Shown: positions 18,867 to 26,798, counted from the stretch's first letter. The stretch is DNA of 64,000 nucleotides from an uncultured Flavobacteriaceae bacterium (GCA_947500385.1 CANMSA010000022.1:1-64000), one strand, 5' to 3'. Translations and numbers: made by a program. The notes: generated by a model not told the origin, from the letters alone.

Positions 18867-19334
18867 ATGGCTGCAGTGCATAAAATCTTAGACGATTTTT
18901 ATGAAGACCCCTATGAACTAGTGGCACTGCATAGCAGTCTCGAAGACTATGAGCTGGTCTACTTTATCAATTTACACCTAAAGTCGAAATTCAAAAGGTG
19001 TGTTGAGGACCTTCAATTATCGCCGGGGGTTTCTTTTCCAATTTTCGAATGGAAGGACGAACAAAATGACCGGTATTGGTCGTTGGTGACCAATAATAGT
19101 GTGCTGGAAACCAACGTTCAAGAAATAGGCCTTTTCGAAGGGGAACCTTCTTTTACTACCCACCATTTGGTGCCAGAACATAAAGAGGTAGATTACTTTT
19201 TGAAAGTAGAGGAAGACAACCTGGATATTGAAAAAGATTTGTTGAAACCGTTGCAACGAGTGCCAAAGGTTATTACGGCCTATGCGATAAACACCGATAA
19301 ACTAAAATCAAAGAACAACCTAATATTTTTATAA
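18867..19334 (+). CDS. IPExxxVDY family protein
   Basis: A 155-residue protein of a small Bacteroidota family named for its motif, seen here as VPEHKEVDYFLKVE near residue 103. No catalytic residues, signal peptide or membrane segment are visible. The middle is rich in aromatic and acidic residues (EWKDEQNDRYWSLVTN). The function is unknown. Its stop overlaps the pyk start by one base (TAATG), so it is translationally coupled to pyruvate kinase. Confidence 0.85.
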   Translation: MAAVHKILDDFYEDPYELVALHSSLEDYELVYFINLHLKSKFKRCVEDLQLSPGVSFPIFEWKDEQNDRYWSLVTNNSVLETNVQEIGLFEGEPSFTTHHLVPEHKEVDYFLKVEEDNLDIEKDLLKPLQRVPKVITAYAINTDKLKSKNNLIFL

Positions 19335-20776
19335 TGCCGACCAGAAAAAAGACAAAGATAGTAGCCACTTTAGGGCCCGCTACAAGCAAGAAGGAAGTGC
19401 TAAGAAAAATGATAGAGGCTGGAGTAAATGTCTTTAGAATCAACTTTTCACATGCTGATTACGAAGATGTTACCGAACGCATTGAAATGATACGGGCATT
19501 GAATACCGAAATGAATACCAATACCTCTATCCTTGCCGACCTGCAAGGCCCAAAATTACGTGTTGGGGTGATGGCAGGGGAGGTCGTAGTTTCTCCTGGA
19601 GATGAAATCGATTTTGTGACAGGTACGCCGTTTGAAGGGAATGCCGAAAGAGTATATATGAACTACACATCGTTTCCCAAAGATGTAAAACCGGGAGAGT
19701 ATATCTTATTGGATGATGGTAAATTGATGTTCGAAGTGCTTTCTACCAATGGCGAAGACCAAGTGCGTGCCAAGGTGGTGCAAGGTGGCCCATTGAAGTC
19801 AAAGAAGGGAGTAAATCTTCCGAACACGAATATTTCATTGCCTGCGCTGACAGAAAAAGACGTGAAGGACGCTATTTTTGCGATATCGAAAAAGGTAGAT
19901 TGGATCGCCCTTTCCTTTGTTCGGTTCAGTCAGGACCTTATTGATCTGCAAAATTTGATCAAAGAGCATACTGACGAGAAAATACCGATCATAGCCAAGA
20001 TCGAAAAACCGGAAGCCGTCGAAAATATTGATAAGATCGTTTCCTATTGTGACGGCCTTATGGTCGCTAGGGGCGATTTGGGTGTCGAAGTACCCGCCCA
20101 CGAAGTGCCCCTTATTCAAAAACAATTGGTGCTCCGTGCTAAAAAGGCCAGAATACCTGTAATTATCGCTACCCAGATGATGGAAACGATGATAACCAGC
20201 CTCACACCGACAAGGGCAGAGGTAAACGATGTGGCGAACTCCGTAATGGACGGCGCCGATGCCGTAATGCTTTCCGGGGAAACGTCCGTCGGGAACTATC
20301 CTGTGCAGGTCATTGAAAAAATGACGAGTATCCTTAAAAGTGTGGAAGGCTCGGAATTGATAAACGTACCGCATGACCCTCCGCATATCCGAACCAAAAG
20401 ATATATTACCAAATCGGTTTGTTACCATGCAGCCATTATGGCCAATGAAATCAAGGCAAAAGCCATTTCTACTTTAACGAACAGTGGATATACGGCTTTT
20501 CAAATTTCAGCATGGCGACCCGATGCGCATATTCTGGTATTTACTTCCAACAAACGAATTTTAACGCAATTAAGTTTGCTTTGGGGCGTGCATGCCTTTT
20601 ACTATGATCGGTATGTTTCTACCGATGAAACTATTGAAGATGTGAACAAGATTGCATGCCAGAAAGGGTTTTTGGAAACCGGCGATATGTTGATCAGTTT
20701 GGCTGCCATGCCGATTAAAGAGAAGGGGATGGTCAATACCTTAAGGGTTACCGAAATAGAGACCTGTAATTTTTAA
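19334..20776 (+). CDS. pyk: Pyruvate kinase
   Basis: A 480-residue glycolytic enzyme converting PEP and ADP to pyruvate and ATP. TKIVATLGPATS at the N-terminus, IIAKIEKPEAVENID (active site, K+ and Mg2+ region), ARGDLGVEVPAHEVP, and ATQMMETMITSLTPTRAEVNDVANSVMDG are all present. The C-terminal domain is complete; whether it has an allosteric site cannot be read here. It is coupled to the IPExxxVDY gene and followed by a shared terminator. Confidence 0.97.
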   Translation: MPTRKKTKIVATLGPATSKKEVLRKMIEAGVNVFRINFSHADYEDVTERIEMIRALNTEMNTNTSILADLQGPKLRVGVMAGEVVVSPGDEIDFVTGTPFEGNAERVYMNYTSFPKDVKPGEYILLDDGKLMFEVLSTNGEDQVRAKVVQGGPLKSKKGVNLPNTNISLPALTEKDVKDAIFAISKKVDWIALSFVRFSQDLIDLQNLIKEHTDEKIPIIAKIEKPEAVENIDKIVSYCDGLMVARGDLGVEVPAHEVPLIQKQLVLRAKKARIPVIIATQMMETMITSLTPTRAEVNDVANSVMDGADAVMLSGETSVGNYPVQVIEKMTSILKSVEGSELINVPHDPPHIRTKRYITKSVCYHAAIMANEIKAKAISTLTNSGYTAFQISAWRPDAHILVFTSNKRILTQLSLLWGVHAFYYDRYVSTDETIEDVNKIACQKGFLETGDMLISLAAMPIKEKGMVNTLRVTEIETCNF

Positions 20777-20797
20777 CACCCCGGAGGAAGTAATCAT

Positions 20798-20836
20798 AAA
20801 AAAGCCCCGAGTCTTTATGCGATTCGGGGCTTTTCA
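20798..20836 (+). terminator. Bidirectional terminator between pyk and PAS gene
   Basis: Stem AAAGCCCCGA (20801-20810) with TCGGGGCTTT (20824-20833), A-run before and T-run after. It serves pyk on the plus strand and the convergent PAS-domain gene on the minus strand. Confidence 0.88.
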
Positions 20837-20854
20837 TATGTAATAAACAAACAC

Positions 20855-21430
20855 TTAAGCTACTTCCTTTTCGTAGGCAATAAAATGCACTACCTTGCCT
20901 TTTTCATTGAACAGCGGTTCTCCCTTAATCCAACATTTATACGAACTACCATCTTTTCTATAGTTGGTCAATACCGCCTCAAAAGAACTGTTGTTCCTTA
21001 CCGCATCGGAAATGTATTTTCGGGTTTTAGAGCAGGTATTTTCTCCTTGGAACATCTTAGGGCTTTTGCCCACAATCTCCTCTGCCGTATACCCGTTCAT
21101 CTCGGAAATATTATGGGAAGCATGCACAATTTTCAAGTGTGCGTCGGTAACCACAATGACATGCTCTTTGTTGAATAGTTCCTGATGTATTTGGGGTTGT
21201 GATTGCCAACGATATTTGGCCGCCAGTTGATTCAGAATGAGGATGTCATTTCCTCCGCGGACCACCTTATCAAAATAAACTCCATACCAGTCCATAGAGT
21301 CGAGAGGAAAACTATTAATTTGTAAGGCCTCATAAAAATTTTGGGCCGCCACATCATAATGATTCAGTTCTTTCATAGCATTCGTATACTGCCAGCGGTT
21401 AAATATTTCTTCGAAATTTTTTCGAAACAA
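20855..21430 (-). CDS. PAS domain-containing protein
   Basis: A 191-residue protein. The C-terminal ~105 residues form a PAS/PAC sensor fold: HVIVVTDAHLKIVHASHNISEMNGYTAEEIVGKSPKMFQG, then the PAC part with KDGSSYKCWIKGEPLFNEKGKVVHFIAYEKEV. The ligand is unknown. The first ~85 residues are not recognised. There is no kinase, cyclase or HTH output domain, so it is either a single-domain sensor acting through a partner or a shortened remnant. An internal ATG (residue 18, MKELNHYD) is a possible alternative start. Confidence 0.8.
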   Translation of the reverse strand: MFRKNFEEIFNRWQYTNAMKELNHYDVAAQNFYEALQINSFPLDSMDWYGVYFDKVVRGGNDILILNQLAAKYRWQSQPQIHQELFNKEHVIVVTDAHLKIVHASHNISEMNGYTAEEIVGKSPKMFQGENTCSKTRKYISDAVRNNSSFEAVLTNYRKDGSSYKCWIKGEPLFNEKGKVVHFIAYEKEVA

Positions 21431-21535
21431 AGAAGGTAAAAATACCCGCTAAGAAATTTCGATTACATAGCAATTCAATAACAATACTACTAAAAGTGCC
21501 AGTAGCGTTAAAATTTATGGGAATGATTAACAGTT

Positions 21536-21565
21536 TTGTTTAATAATTAGCACCTATTATTTTTA
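21536..21565 (+). promoter_or_regulatory. Promoter of AraC-family gene
   Basis: TTG (21536-21538), a 19-base spacer, then TATTTTTA (21558-21565), 7 of 8 matches to TAnnTTTG. The leader would be about 70 bases, ending at the ATG at 21640. Confidence 0.6.
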
Positions 21566-21639
21566 TAAACTTCGGTAAGTATGAACAAAAAATTGAGACA
21601 AATACGGGGAAATTAGGACTTTTCAAAACCTACCACCCT

Positions 21640-22488
21640 ATGAAATTGGAGTATTTCGACCCCATGTTAGAGGCTGCTTTTGGGCTTACAAACGATATTG
21701 CGACGCACTGGGACCAATTTTCCATAACCGATGGGACCATAAAAATTCTCTGGAATCGGAACGATGAAGATGTACGATTTTGGGTAGATGATTTTGAAAT
21801 ATTACTACGTCCAAATCAGATGACGACGATTACTTATTTGCAGCATGTGCGTTTTCAAAAATCAACTGCATCGATTACCGCGTTTACATTTAATCGCGCC
21901 TTTTACTGTATCGTTGATCATGATGAGGAAATATCCTGTAATGGTATTCTTTTTTTCGGCACCCAAGATTTACCGATCATTACGATACCCGATGATCAGC
22001 TTCGAAAATTCAACACGCTTTTCGATGTTTTTGTAGATGAGTTTACAACTTCAGATACAATTCAGGGCGATATGCTTCAAATGCTCCTAAAGCGGTTGAT
22101 CATCATTACAACGCGTTTGGCGAAAGCGCAATTGATCGTTCAAAGATTGGATAACGAACAAATAGATATTATTCGAAAATTCAACGTTTTGGTCGATATA
22201 CATTTTAGGAGCAAGCGTAAAGTGAGCGAGTATGCGGCGCTGTTGTTCAAATCGCCAAAGACCCTTTCGAACCTATTTAGCATGTACAATCAAAAATCGC
22301 CACAACAGATTATTTTGGAGCGTGTAGCCTTGGAAGCAAAACGGCTAGTACGCTTTACAAGCAAGCAAAATCAGGAAATTGCTTTTGATCTGGGCTTTAA
22401 CGACCCTGCTCATTTTAGTCGTTTTTTTAAGAAAATGACCTTACAATCCCCTACCGAATATCGCGAAACAGCGATTGCACCCCATTAA
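21640..22488 (+). CDS. AraC-family transcriptional regulator
   Basis: A 282-residue regulator. The N-terminal ~170 residues resemble a cupin-type sensor (FSITDGTIKILWN, RPNQMTTITYLQH). The C-terminal ~100 residues are an AraC HTH domain: KVSEYAALLFKSPKTLSNLF is the first helix-turn-helix, and QEIAFDLGFNDPAHFSRFFKK with SPTEYR the second. It lies just upstream of, and on the same strand as, a carboxymuconolactone-decarboxylase-like gene, which it may regulate. The effector is unknown. Confidence 0.9.
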   Translation: MKLEYFDPMLEAAFGLTNDIATHWDQFSITDGTIKILWNRNDEDVRFWVDDFEILLRPNQMTTITYLQHVRFQKSTASITAFTFNRAFYCIVDHDEEISCNGILFFGTQDLPIITIPDDQLRKFNTLFDVFVDEFTTSDTIQGDMLQMLLKRLIIITTRLAKAQLIVQRLDNEQIDIIRKFNVLVDIHFRSKRKVSEYAALLFKSPKTLSNLFSMYNQKSPQQIILERVALEAKRLVRFTSKQNQEIAFDLGFNDPAHFSRFFKKMTLQSPTEYRETAIAPH

Positions 22489-22580
22489 AGGGAAATATGT
22501 ACAAGTCTTCGGGCAATTCTTCCTAACACCCTCCCTTGTTTCTGCCGCATCTTTGCCTTGTAATTAAAAAACAGTGCAAG

Positions 22581-22736
22581 ATGAACCTAAAAAAAGTTTC
22601 CATTTTTAATCTTATCGAGATTTTCGGACAGAACAGAAAGAAAGAAATACCAAGAATAGATGCAAGTGCCCATTGTGAGCAAAAACATCATCATGATTTT
22701 TATTGTGATACCGAGAAACCTTTTGTGGCAGTTTAG
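22581..22736 (+). CDS. Possible small protein with His/Cys cluster
   Basis: A 51-residue frame starting MNLKKVSIFNLIEIFG and containing CEQKHHHDFYC, which could bind a metal. I know no family for it. Support is weak: the length could arise by chance and the downstream overlap with other frames is unremarkable. Its position between the AraC regulator and a thiol-type peroxidase-like gene is the only contextual hint. Confidence 0.3.
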   Translation: MNLKKVSIFNLIEIFGQNRKKEIPRIDASAHCEQKHHHDFYCDTEKPFVAV

Positions 22737-22783
22737 GGCCTCGCTTTCGTTCAAAAAGACAATTAACATAAACGATAACAACG

Positions 22784-22803
22784 ATTCCTATGCCCATAGG
22801 AAT
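22784..22803. promoter_or_regulatory. Perfect inverted repeat before CMD-like gene
   Basis: ATTCCTATG-CC-CATAGGAAT, 9-bp arms with a 2-base centre, 19 bases before the ATG at 22823. The tight centre favours a dimeric regulator operator over an RNA hairpin. Its position would block translation or transcription if bound. Confidence 0.55.
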
Positions 22804-22822
22804 TCCATAAAACAATATAATT

Positions 22823-23371
22823 ATGAGTACGATCAATGTTCCAAAAAGGGAAGAAGTAAGTAGCACGAATCAAGCAATATTTGACAACCTGGAAAAAGCG
22901 GTCGGGTTTGTGCCGAACTTGTTTGCAACCTTTGCACATTCTGAAAATGCACTGAGCAACTATCTCGCCCTCCAGAACGCAAAAACTTCTTTGAAAGCAA
23001 AAGAGAAAGAGGTGGTAAACCTGGCAGTAAGCGAGGTAAATGCTTGCGTGTATTGCTTATCTGCACATACGGCCATAGGAAAAATGAATGGTTTTACAGA
23101 CGAACAAATCCTTGAGCTGAGACAAGGTCGGGCGTCGTTCGATACCAAATTGGATGCCTTGGCGCGATTGGCGCGAAATACGACCGAGAACCGAGGTGCC
23201 ACCGACCAAGCAGTATTGGAAAACTTCTTTAATGCCGGTTGGACCAAGGAGAGTTTAATCGATACCATCGTGTTGGTGGGAGATAAAACAGTTTCTAACT
23301 ACTTGCACAAAACAACACAAGTTCCTGTAGATTTTCCGGTGGTAGCCCCTCTGGAAGCAATAGAAGTGTAA
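22823..23371 (+). CDS. Carboxymuconolactone decarboxylase-family protein (AhpD-like)
   Basis: A 182-residue all-helical protein of the AhpD/CMD fold. The redox signature is present: Glu71, Cys75-x-x-Cys78 and His82 (EVNACVYCLSAH), which in AhpD-type proteins supports alkylhydroperoxidase-like activity. VPNLFATFAHS and the C-terminal TVSNYLHKTTQVPVDFP are typical of peroxidase-related members. It is probably cytoplasmic and controlled by the preceding AraC gene or by a repressor at the inverted repeat upstream. The cupredoxin-like gene follows. Confidence 0.88.
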   Translation: MSTINVPKREEVSSTNQAIFDNLEKAVGFVPNLFATFAHSENALSNYLALQNAKTSLKAKEKEVVNLAVSEVNACVYCLSAHTAIGKMNGFTDEQILELRQGRASFDTKLDALARLARNTTENRGATDQAVLENFFNAGWTKESLIDTIVLVGDKTVSNYLHKTTQVPVDFPVVAPLEAIEV

Positions 23372-23450
23372 TACAACGCAGGCTATCCGTTCGAGTATGG
23401 TCAAATTAAATAATCATTCCTGTATAGAAGGGAATAAAATAACAAGTAAC

Positions 23451-23855
23451 ATGAAAAAAGTAATCACAGTAGTAGCAGTATTTTTTGTAGCGGTATTTTC
23501 TTCAAACGCTCAAGACAAAATGATGAAGAAAGACAAAATGATGAAAGAAGCAAAAGTCATCAGTTTGGAGCAAACTCCGGGAGAATTTACCCAAAAGAGT
23601 TTGACCGTCCCCGCCGGCACCTATGTTTTTGAGGTTGCCAATAAGGGTGTAGGACACGATGTAGGCTTTGTGTTGGTCAAAAAAGGGGAAGATATCGGCA
23701 AGCCTGAAAATCATATCCAAACGGCCTATGTAACCGAAGTGGTAAAAACAGGCGAAAAGCAAAGTTCCAAACCCACCGTATTGGAAAAAGGGGAATACGT
23801 GTACTTTTGCCCGATGAACCCAACGGCCACCGACAATACCCTTACGGTAGAGTAA
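23451..23855 (+). CDS. Exported cupredoxin-like protein with incomplete copper site
   Basis: A 134-residue protein. Residues 1-20 are a signal peptide ending SSNAQ, followed by a short Met/Lys-rich stretch (KMMKKDKMMK). The rest has a cupredoxin beta-sandwich pattern (LTVPAGTYVFEVANKGVGHDVGFVL, EKGEYVYFCPMNP). His69 and Cys120 would be type-1 copper ligands. The second His and distal Met that follow the Cys in plastocyanin/azurin are not visible in CPMNPTATDN, so ordinary copper binding is doubtful. ATG 23451 is chosen since the longer frame adds 18 residues before the signal peptide. Confidence 0.8.
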   Translation: MKKVITVVAVFFVAVFSSNAQDKMMKKDKMMKEAKVISLEQTPGEFTQKSLTVPAGTYVFEVANKGVGHDVGFVLVKKGEDIGKPENHIQTAYVTEVVKTGEKQSSKPTVLEKGEYVYFCPMNPTATDNTLTVE

Positions 23856-23871
23856 AGGGGGATGCATAGTA

Positions 23872-23902
23872 ATAAAAAAGGAGCCCCATGGGCTCCTTTT
23901 TG
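23872..23902 (+). terminator. Bidirectional terminator after cupredoxin gene
   Basis: Stem GGAGCCC (23880-23886) with GGGCTCC (23890-23896), loop CAT, flanked by A-run and T-run. It also serves the small lipoprotein gene on the other strand. Confidence 0.88.
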
Positions 23903-23921
23903 TTTGAAACAATTCAAAAAA

Positions 23922-24077
23922 CTAATCTTGTTCTATAACAAGCTCCGTTTTTGCTTCTTGCTCATTCAAGTCTTTTTCGATCTCTTCCGCGGCATCTTCC
24001 AAGGCAGATTTTACACAAGATAAAGCGGTCATGGTTACAAAAGCCAATAAGAATAGTTTGGTTAAGGTAGATTTCAT
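23922..24077 (-). CDS. Small lipoprotein (51 aa)
   Basis: The minus strand encodes MKSTLTKLFLLAFVTMTALS followed by Cys21 (lipobox LS-C) and a short tail rich in Glu, Asp and Lys (KSALEDAAEEIEKDLNEQE). A classical lipoprotein signal, a stop codon, and the shared terminator just beyond support it as a real gene. The mature part is only about 30 residues and probably helical. The function is unknown; tiny entericidin-like lipoproteins look similar. Confidence 0.75.
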   Translation of the reverse strand: MKSTLTKLFLLAFVTMTALSCVKSALEDAAEEIEKDLNEQEAKTELVIEQD

Positions 24078-24165
24078 AGGTTTGGGTTTGGGTTAAAAAT
24101 GTTAAGTAGTAACTGCCAAACCTTGCCGCATATTGCTTTAGGCCCTTCTTACTCGTTGAAATACA

Positions 24166-25266
24166 TCAAAATTCGAATTTCAATTGCACCGAAAATACTT
24201 CTTCGTTGATATTTTCCTTTGGTTTTTCAGTGTTCAAGTTCGCCAGGGAAATGCCTAAGAGCCGCACGGAGTTTTCCATTTTTTCTTGATATAGTAATTC
24301 CTTGGCCGTTTCCAATATCAACGCTTTATCGGCTACGAAATAAGGAAGTGTCTTACTTCGGGTTTGCAATGTAAAGTCACTGTATTTTATTTTTAAAGTA
24401 ATGGTCTTGCCCGCGATATCAGACTTTTTTAAACGTCTTTCCAATTCATCGGCAATTTGTTCTAACCGTTCCAACATGAATATTTCACTGCTTAGGTTTT
24501 CACTAAAGGTACGTTCGGCTCCCACCGATTTTGGTATACGATGCGGTTTTACTTCGCTCAAATGGATGCCTCTAACAACATTGTAATAATGACGGCCACT
24601 TTTTCCGAAATGGGCCGCTAGGAACTCCAAAGACTTTTTTTTGAGGTCCGTTCCTGTGAAAATGCCCAGTTTGTACATCTTTTCGGCGGTTACCTTACCG
24701 ACCCCATAGAATTTGCGAATTTCAAGGGCTTCCAAAAAAGAAAGGACTTCCTCCGGATTCACGGTTTTTTGACCGTTGGGTTTGTTGTAGTCGCTGGCTA
24801 CTTTGGCGATAAACTTATTAATGGATATTCCAGCGGAGGCGGTGAGGCCTATCTCATCGAAAATACGTTTTCGAATTTCCTGCGCGATCAACGTAGCCGA
24901 AGGGTTTCCTTTTTTGTTAACGGTTACGTCTAGATAGGCTTCATCTAACGATAGGGGTTCTACCAGATCGGTATACTCGAAAAAAATGGCTTTTACCTGT
25001 TGGGAGATTTCCTTATAGCGGGCGTACCTGGGCTTTACAAAGGTGATGTGGGGGCAGTTTTTTTTTGCCAAATAGCCGCTCATGGCACTTCGCACACCAA
25101 ATTTACGTGCTTCATAATTCGCGGCTGAAACAACCCCTCTACGTTCACTACCGCCTACTGCCAGTGGTTTTCCCTTTAGTTCAGGATTGTCAAGTTCCTC
25201 TACCGACGCGTAAAACGCGTCCATATCAACATGGATAATTTTTCGCAAAGGAACATCATTGGGCAT
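24166..25266 (-). CDS. dinB: DNA polymerase IV (Y family)
   Basis: A 366-residue translesion polymerase. The catalytic carboxylates lie in HVDMDAFYASVEE (Asp14 and Asp16) and SLDEAYLDVT. The HhH region (KFYGVGKVTAEKMYKLGI) and little-finger domain (KSVGAERTFSENL, LLGISLANL) are complete. I see no clear beta-clamp motif at the C-terminus, which ends in VFSVQLKFEF (a QL-F motif may serve). ATG 25266 is preferred over TTG 25272. A -7 element lies only 4 bases before it, so the mRNA may be nearly leaderless. Confidence 0.95.
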   Translation of the reverse strand: MPNDVPLRKIIHVDMDAFYASVEELDNPELKGKPLAVGGSERRGVVSAANYEARKFGVRSAMSGYLAKKNCPHITFVKPRYARYKEISQQVKAIFFEYTDLVEPLSLDEAYLDVTVNKKGNPSATLIAQEIRKRIFDEIGLTASAGISINKFIAKVASDYNKPNGQKTVNPEEVLSFLEALEIRKFYGVGKVTAEKMYKLGIFTGTDLKKKSLEFLAAHFGKSGRHYYNVVRGIHLSEVKPHRIPKSVGAERTFSENLSSEIFMLERLEQIADELERRLKKSDIAGKTITLKIKYSDFTLQTRSKTLPYFVADKALILETAKELLYQEKMENSVRLLGISLANLNTEKPKENINEEVFSVQLKFEF

Positions 25267-25269
25267 AGA

Positions 25270-25277
25270 CAAATTTA
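25270..25277 (-). promoter_or_regulatory. -7 element abutting dinB start
   Basis: Minus-strand TAAATTTG, a perfect TAnnTTTG match ending 3 bases before the dinB ATG. If used, transcription would start at or inside the first codon. The TTG seen upstream is 26 bases away, outside the normal range. Confidence 0.4.
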
Positions 25278-25316
25278 AGGCTTATCTTAGATAGCCATTT
25301 AAGCAAACCTCCTTTT

Positions 25317-25790
25317 ATGATAGAAATTGAACGTAAGTTTCTGGTCAACTCAGATGCATATCGAACGGGTGCAAGTTCAAACCACCGAATAGAACAAGGT
25401 TTCCTGAATACAGACCCTGATAGAACGGTGCGCGTTCGAATCAAAGGGGACAAAGGCTATCTTACGATTAAAGGAAGGTCTAACGAGGCGGGTACTACGC
25501 GTTTTGAGTGGGAACAGGAAATAGCATTGGCCGAAGCTGAGGCACTCCTAAAAATCTGTGAGGAAGGGGTTATTGAAAAAGTACGGTATATGGTTCCCGT
25601 GGGTTCACATATTTTTGAAGTAGATGAGTTCGCCGGATCCAATAACGGCCTTACCGTTGCGGAGGTAGAACTTACAAACGAGGCGGAAACTTTTAAAAAA
25701 CCGATTTGGTTGGGAGAGGAGGTTACCGGAGATTCCCGTTATTACAATTCACAACTAAGCAAACGACCTTATAAAACATGGAAAAAATAA
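25317..25790 (+). CDS. CYTH domain protein (triphosphate tunnel metalloenzyme)
   Basis: A 157-residue protein starting MIEIERKFLV, the ExExK signature (Glu3, Glu5, Lys7) of CYTH enzymes. Further basic and acidic strand motifs fit (RTVRVRIKGDKGYLTIKGR, FEWEQEI, VEVDEFAG, VAEVELTNEAE). Small bacterial members are usually inorganic triphosphatases. It diverges from dinB and overlaps the next gene by 13 bases. Confidence 0.9.
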   Translation: MIEIERKFLVNSDAYRTGASSNHRIEQGFLNTDPDRTVRVRIKGDKGYLTIKGRSNEAGTTRFEWEQEIALAEAEALLKICEEGVIEKVRYMVPVGSHIFEVDEFAGSNNGLTVAEVELTNEAETFKKPIWLGEEVTGDSRYYNSQLSKRPYKTWKK

Positions 25791-26287
25791 ATCTTTTTGT
25801 TCTGGCAATAGTACTGGTGGTATTCGCTTCCTGTAAACAAGAAACCGGAAACACCCCTGGGCCAAAAGAAACGGTAGCCCCACCTGAAAAGTCCGAGAAA
25901 ACGGCAAAACAACTCAAAGAAGAGCGCATTGAACAGGGGTATCAGGTTTTCGACTATGTAGATGAGGGGACCAAGGATACCGTATTAATGCAGCAGTATT
26001 TTATCGCTTTTTTGAAATCGGGGCCGAATCGATCCCAGTCAAAAGCGGCAGCTGATAGCTTGCAGGCCCTTCATTTAGAACATTTAGGCCGTATGTATGC
26101 ACTGGGATATGCAGACATTTCCGGTCCGTTCGGGGATGATGGAACCATTCGGGGCATTACCATTTACAATACCCCGACCTTGGAAATGGCCGATAGTTTG
26201 GCGAATATGGATCCCATGGTACAAGCAGGTAGATTGGAAATTGAAATGCATTCTTGGTGGGCGGCAAGAGGCTTTGGTTTGCGCTAG
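25778..26287 (+). CDS. Lipoprotein with YciI-like domain
   Basis: A 169-residue protein. The lipoprotein signal MEKINLFVLAIVLVVFAS-C is clear (Cys19). A Lys/Glu-rich linker follows, then about 100 residues resembling YciI/YCII-related proteins: MQQYFIAFLKSGPNRSQ, HLEHLGRMYALGYADISGPFGDDG, SLANMDPMVQAGRLEIEMHSWWA. The family's His and Asp residues seem present. It overlaps the CYTH gene by 13 bases, so the two are co-translated. The function is unknown; the membrane-anchored form is less common than cytoplasmic YciI. Confidence 0.78.
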   Translation: MEKINLFVLAIVLVVFASCKQETGNTPGPKETVAPPEKSEKTAKQLKEERIEQGYQVFDYVDEGTKDTVLMQQYFIAFLKSGPNRSQSKAAADSLQALHLEHLGRMYALGYADISGPFGDDGTIRGITIYNTPTLEMADSLANMDPMVQAGRLEIEMHSWWAARGFGLR

Positions 26288-26396
26288 CAAGGCACTACGA
26301 ACAAGTAAATAACAGGCCATCTCTCAAGTTCTTAGAGAGCCGCCTCGCCCAATATTTCGGCGCTTGCGCCTTAACAAAACACGTGCGATTACGAAT

Positions 26397-26792
26397 TTAC
26401 TTTGCCCAAATACCCTCTTTGTCAATTAAAGGAATGGTTTGCAAGGTGTTTTCCGAGACACTGTTTTTTTCAAACAAGAATCTTTTTTCATACAATTTGT
26501 CATCCGCGTAGTAGGTGACGAAAAACTCATTGTTCAAAGAGAGCACATCTTCTTGAACAAGTTCTATTTTCTCGAATGATTTTGCGGCTACGATGCCAAT
26601 ACCATGTCGCATGGTAGAGGTTTTTCGATCGCCGTCAAAACCCTTGGATACGACCAGTACCATCTCTATTTGTGAGCTGCGATTATTAAGTACGTAGGCG
26701 TTCCAATCCTTTGCCAGAAAAGAATCGTTCCATTCTCGTACAATCGCAACGTACACATCTTTTGCGATGGGAATTTCGATGTCTTTTTTCAT
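26397..26792 (-). CDS. Conserved hypothetical protein downstream of pheS
   Basis: A 131-residue soluble protein with no signal peptide or membrane segment (MKKDIEIPIAKDVYVAIVREW...). Alternating hydrophobic strands suggest a beta-rich fold. No motif is recognised. It starts 6 bases after the pheS stop codon, so it is in the same transcript; homologues in other flavobacteria may be mislabelled as PheS-related for that reason. The strong sense of a real gene comes from its operon position and even codon use. Confidence 0.75.
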   Translation of the reverse strand: MKKDIEIPIAKDVYVAIVREWNDSFLAKDWNAYVLNNRSSQIEMVLVVSKGFDGDRKTSTMRHGIGIVAAKSFEKIELVQEDVLSLNNEFFVTYYADDKLYEKRFLFEKNSVSENTLQTIPLIDKEGIWAK

Positions 26793-26798
26793 TCCTGG

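Larger units (their letters stand above)
22489..22822. other. Gene-poor stretch between AraC regulator and CMD-like gene
   Basis: It contains one weak small reading frame (22581-22736) and a perfect inverted repeat at 22784-22803. Longer frames here run on both strands but end inside the next gene or lack coding character. No RNA gene is recognised. Confidence 0.6.

Noticed and set aside
22587-22866. Hydrophobic frames on the minus strand (22587-22781, 22612-22866)
   Set aside because: They run antisense to the small plus-strand frame and into the AhpD-like gene; hydrophobicity comes from AT-rich DNA. No start region or neighbour supports them.
26288-26396. Hairpin CTCT/AGAG between the YciI-like and pheS-operon genes as a terminator
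   Set aside because: The stem is short and no T-run follows on either strand.
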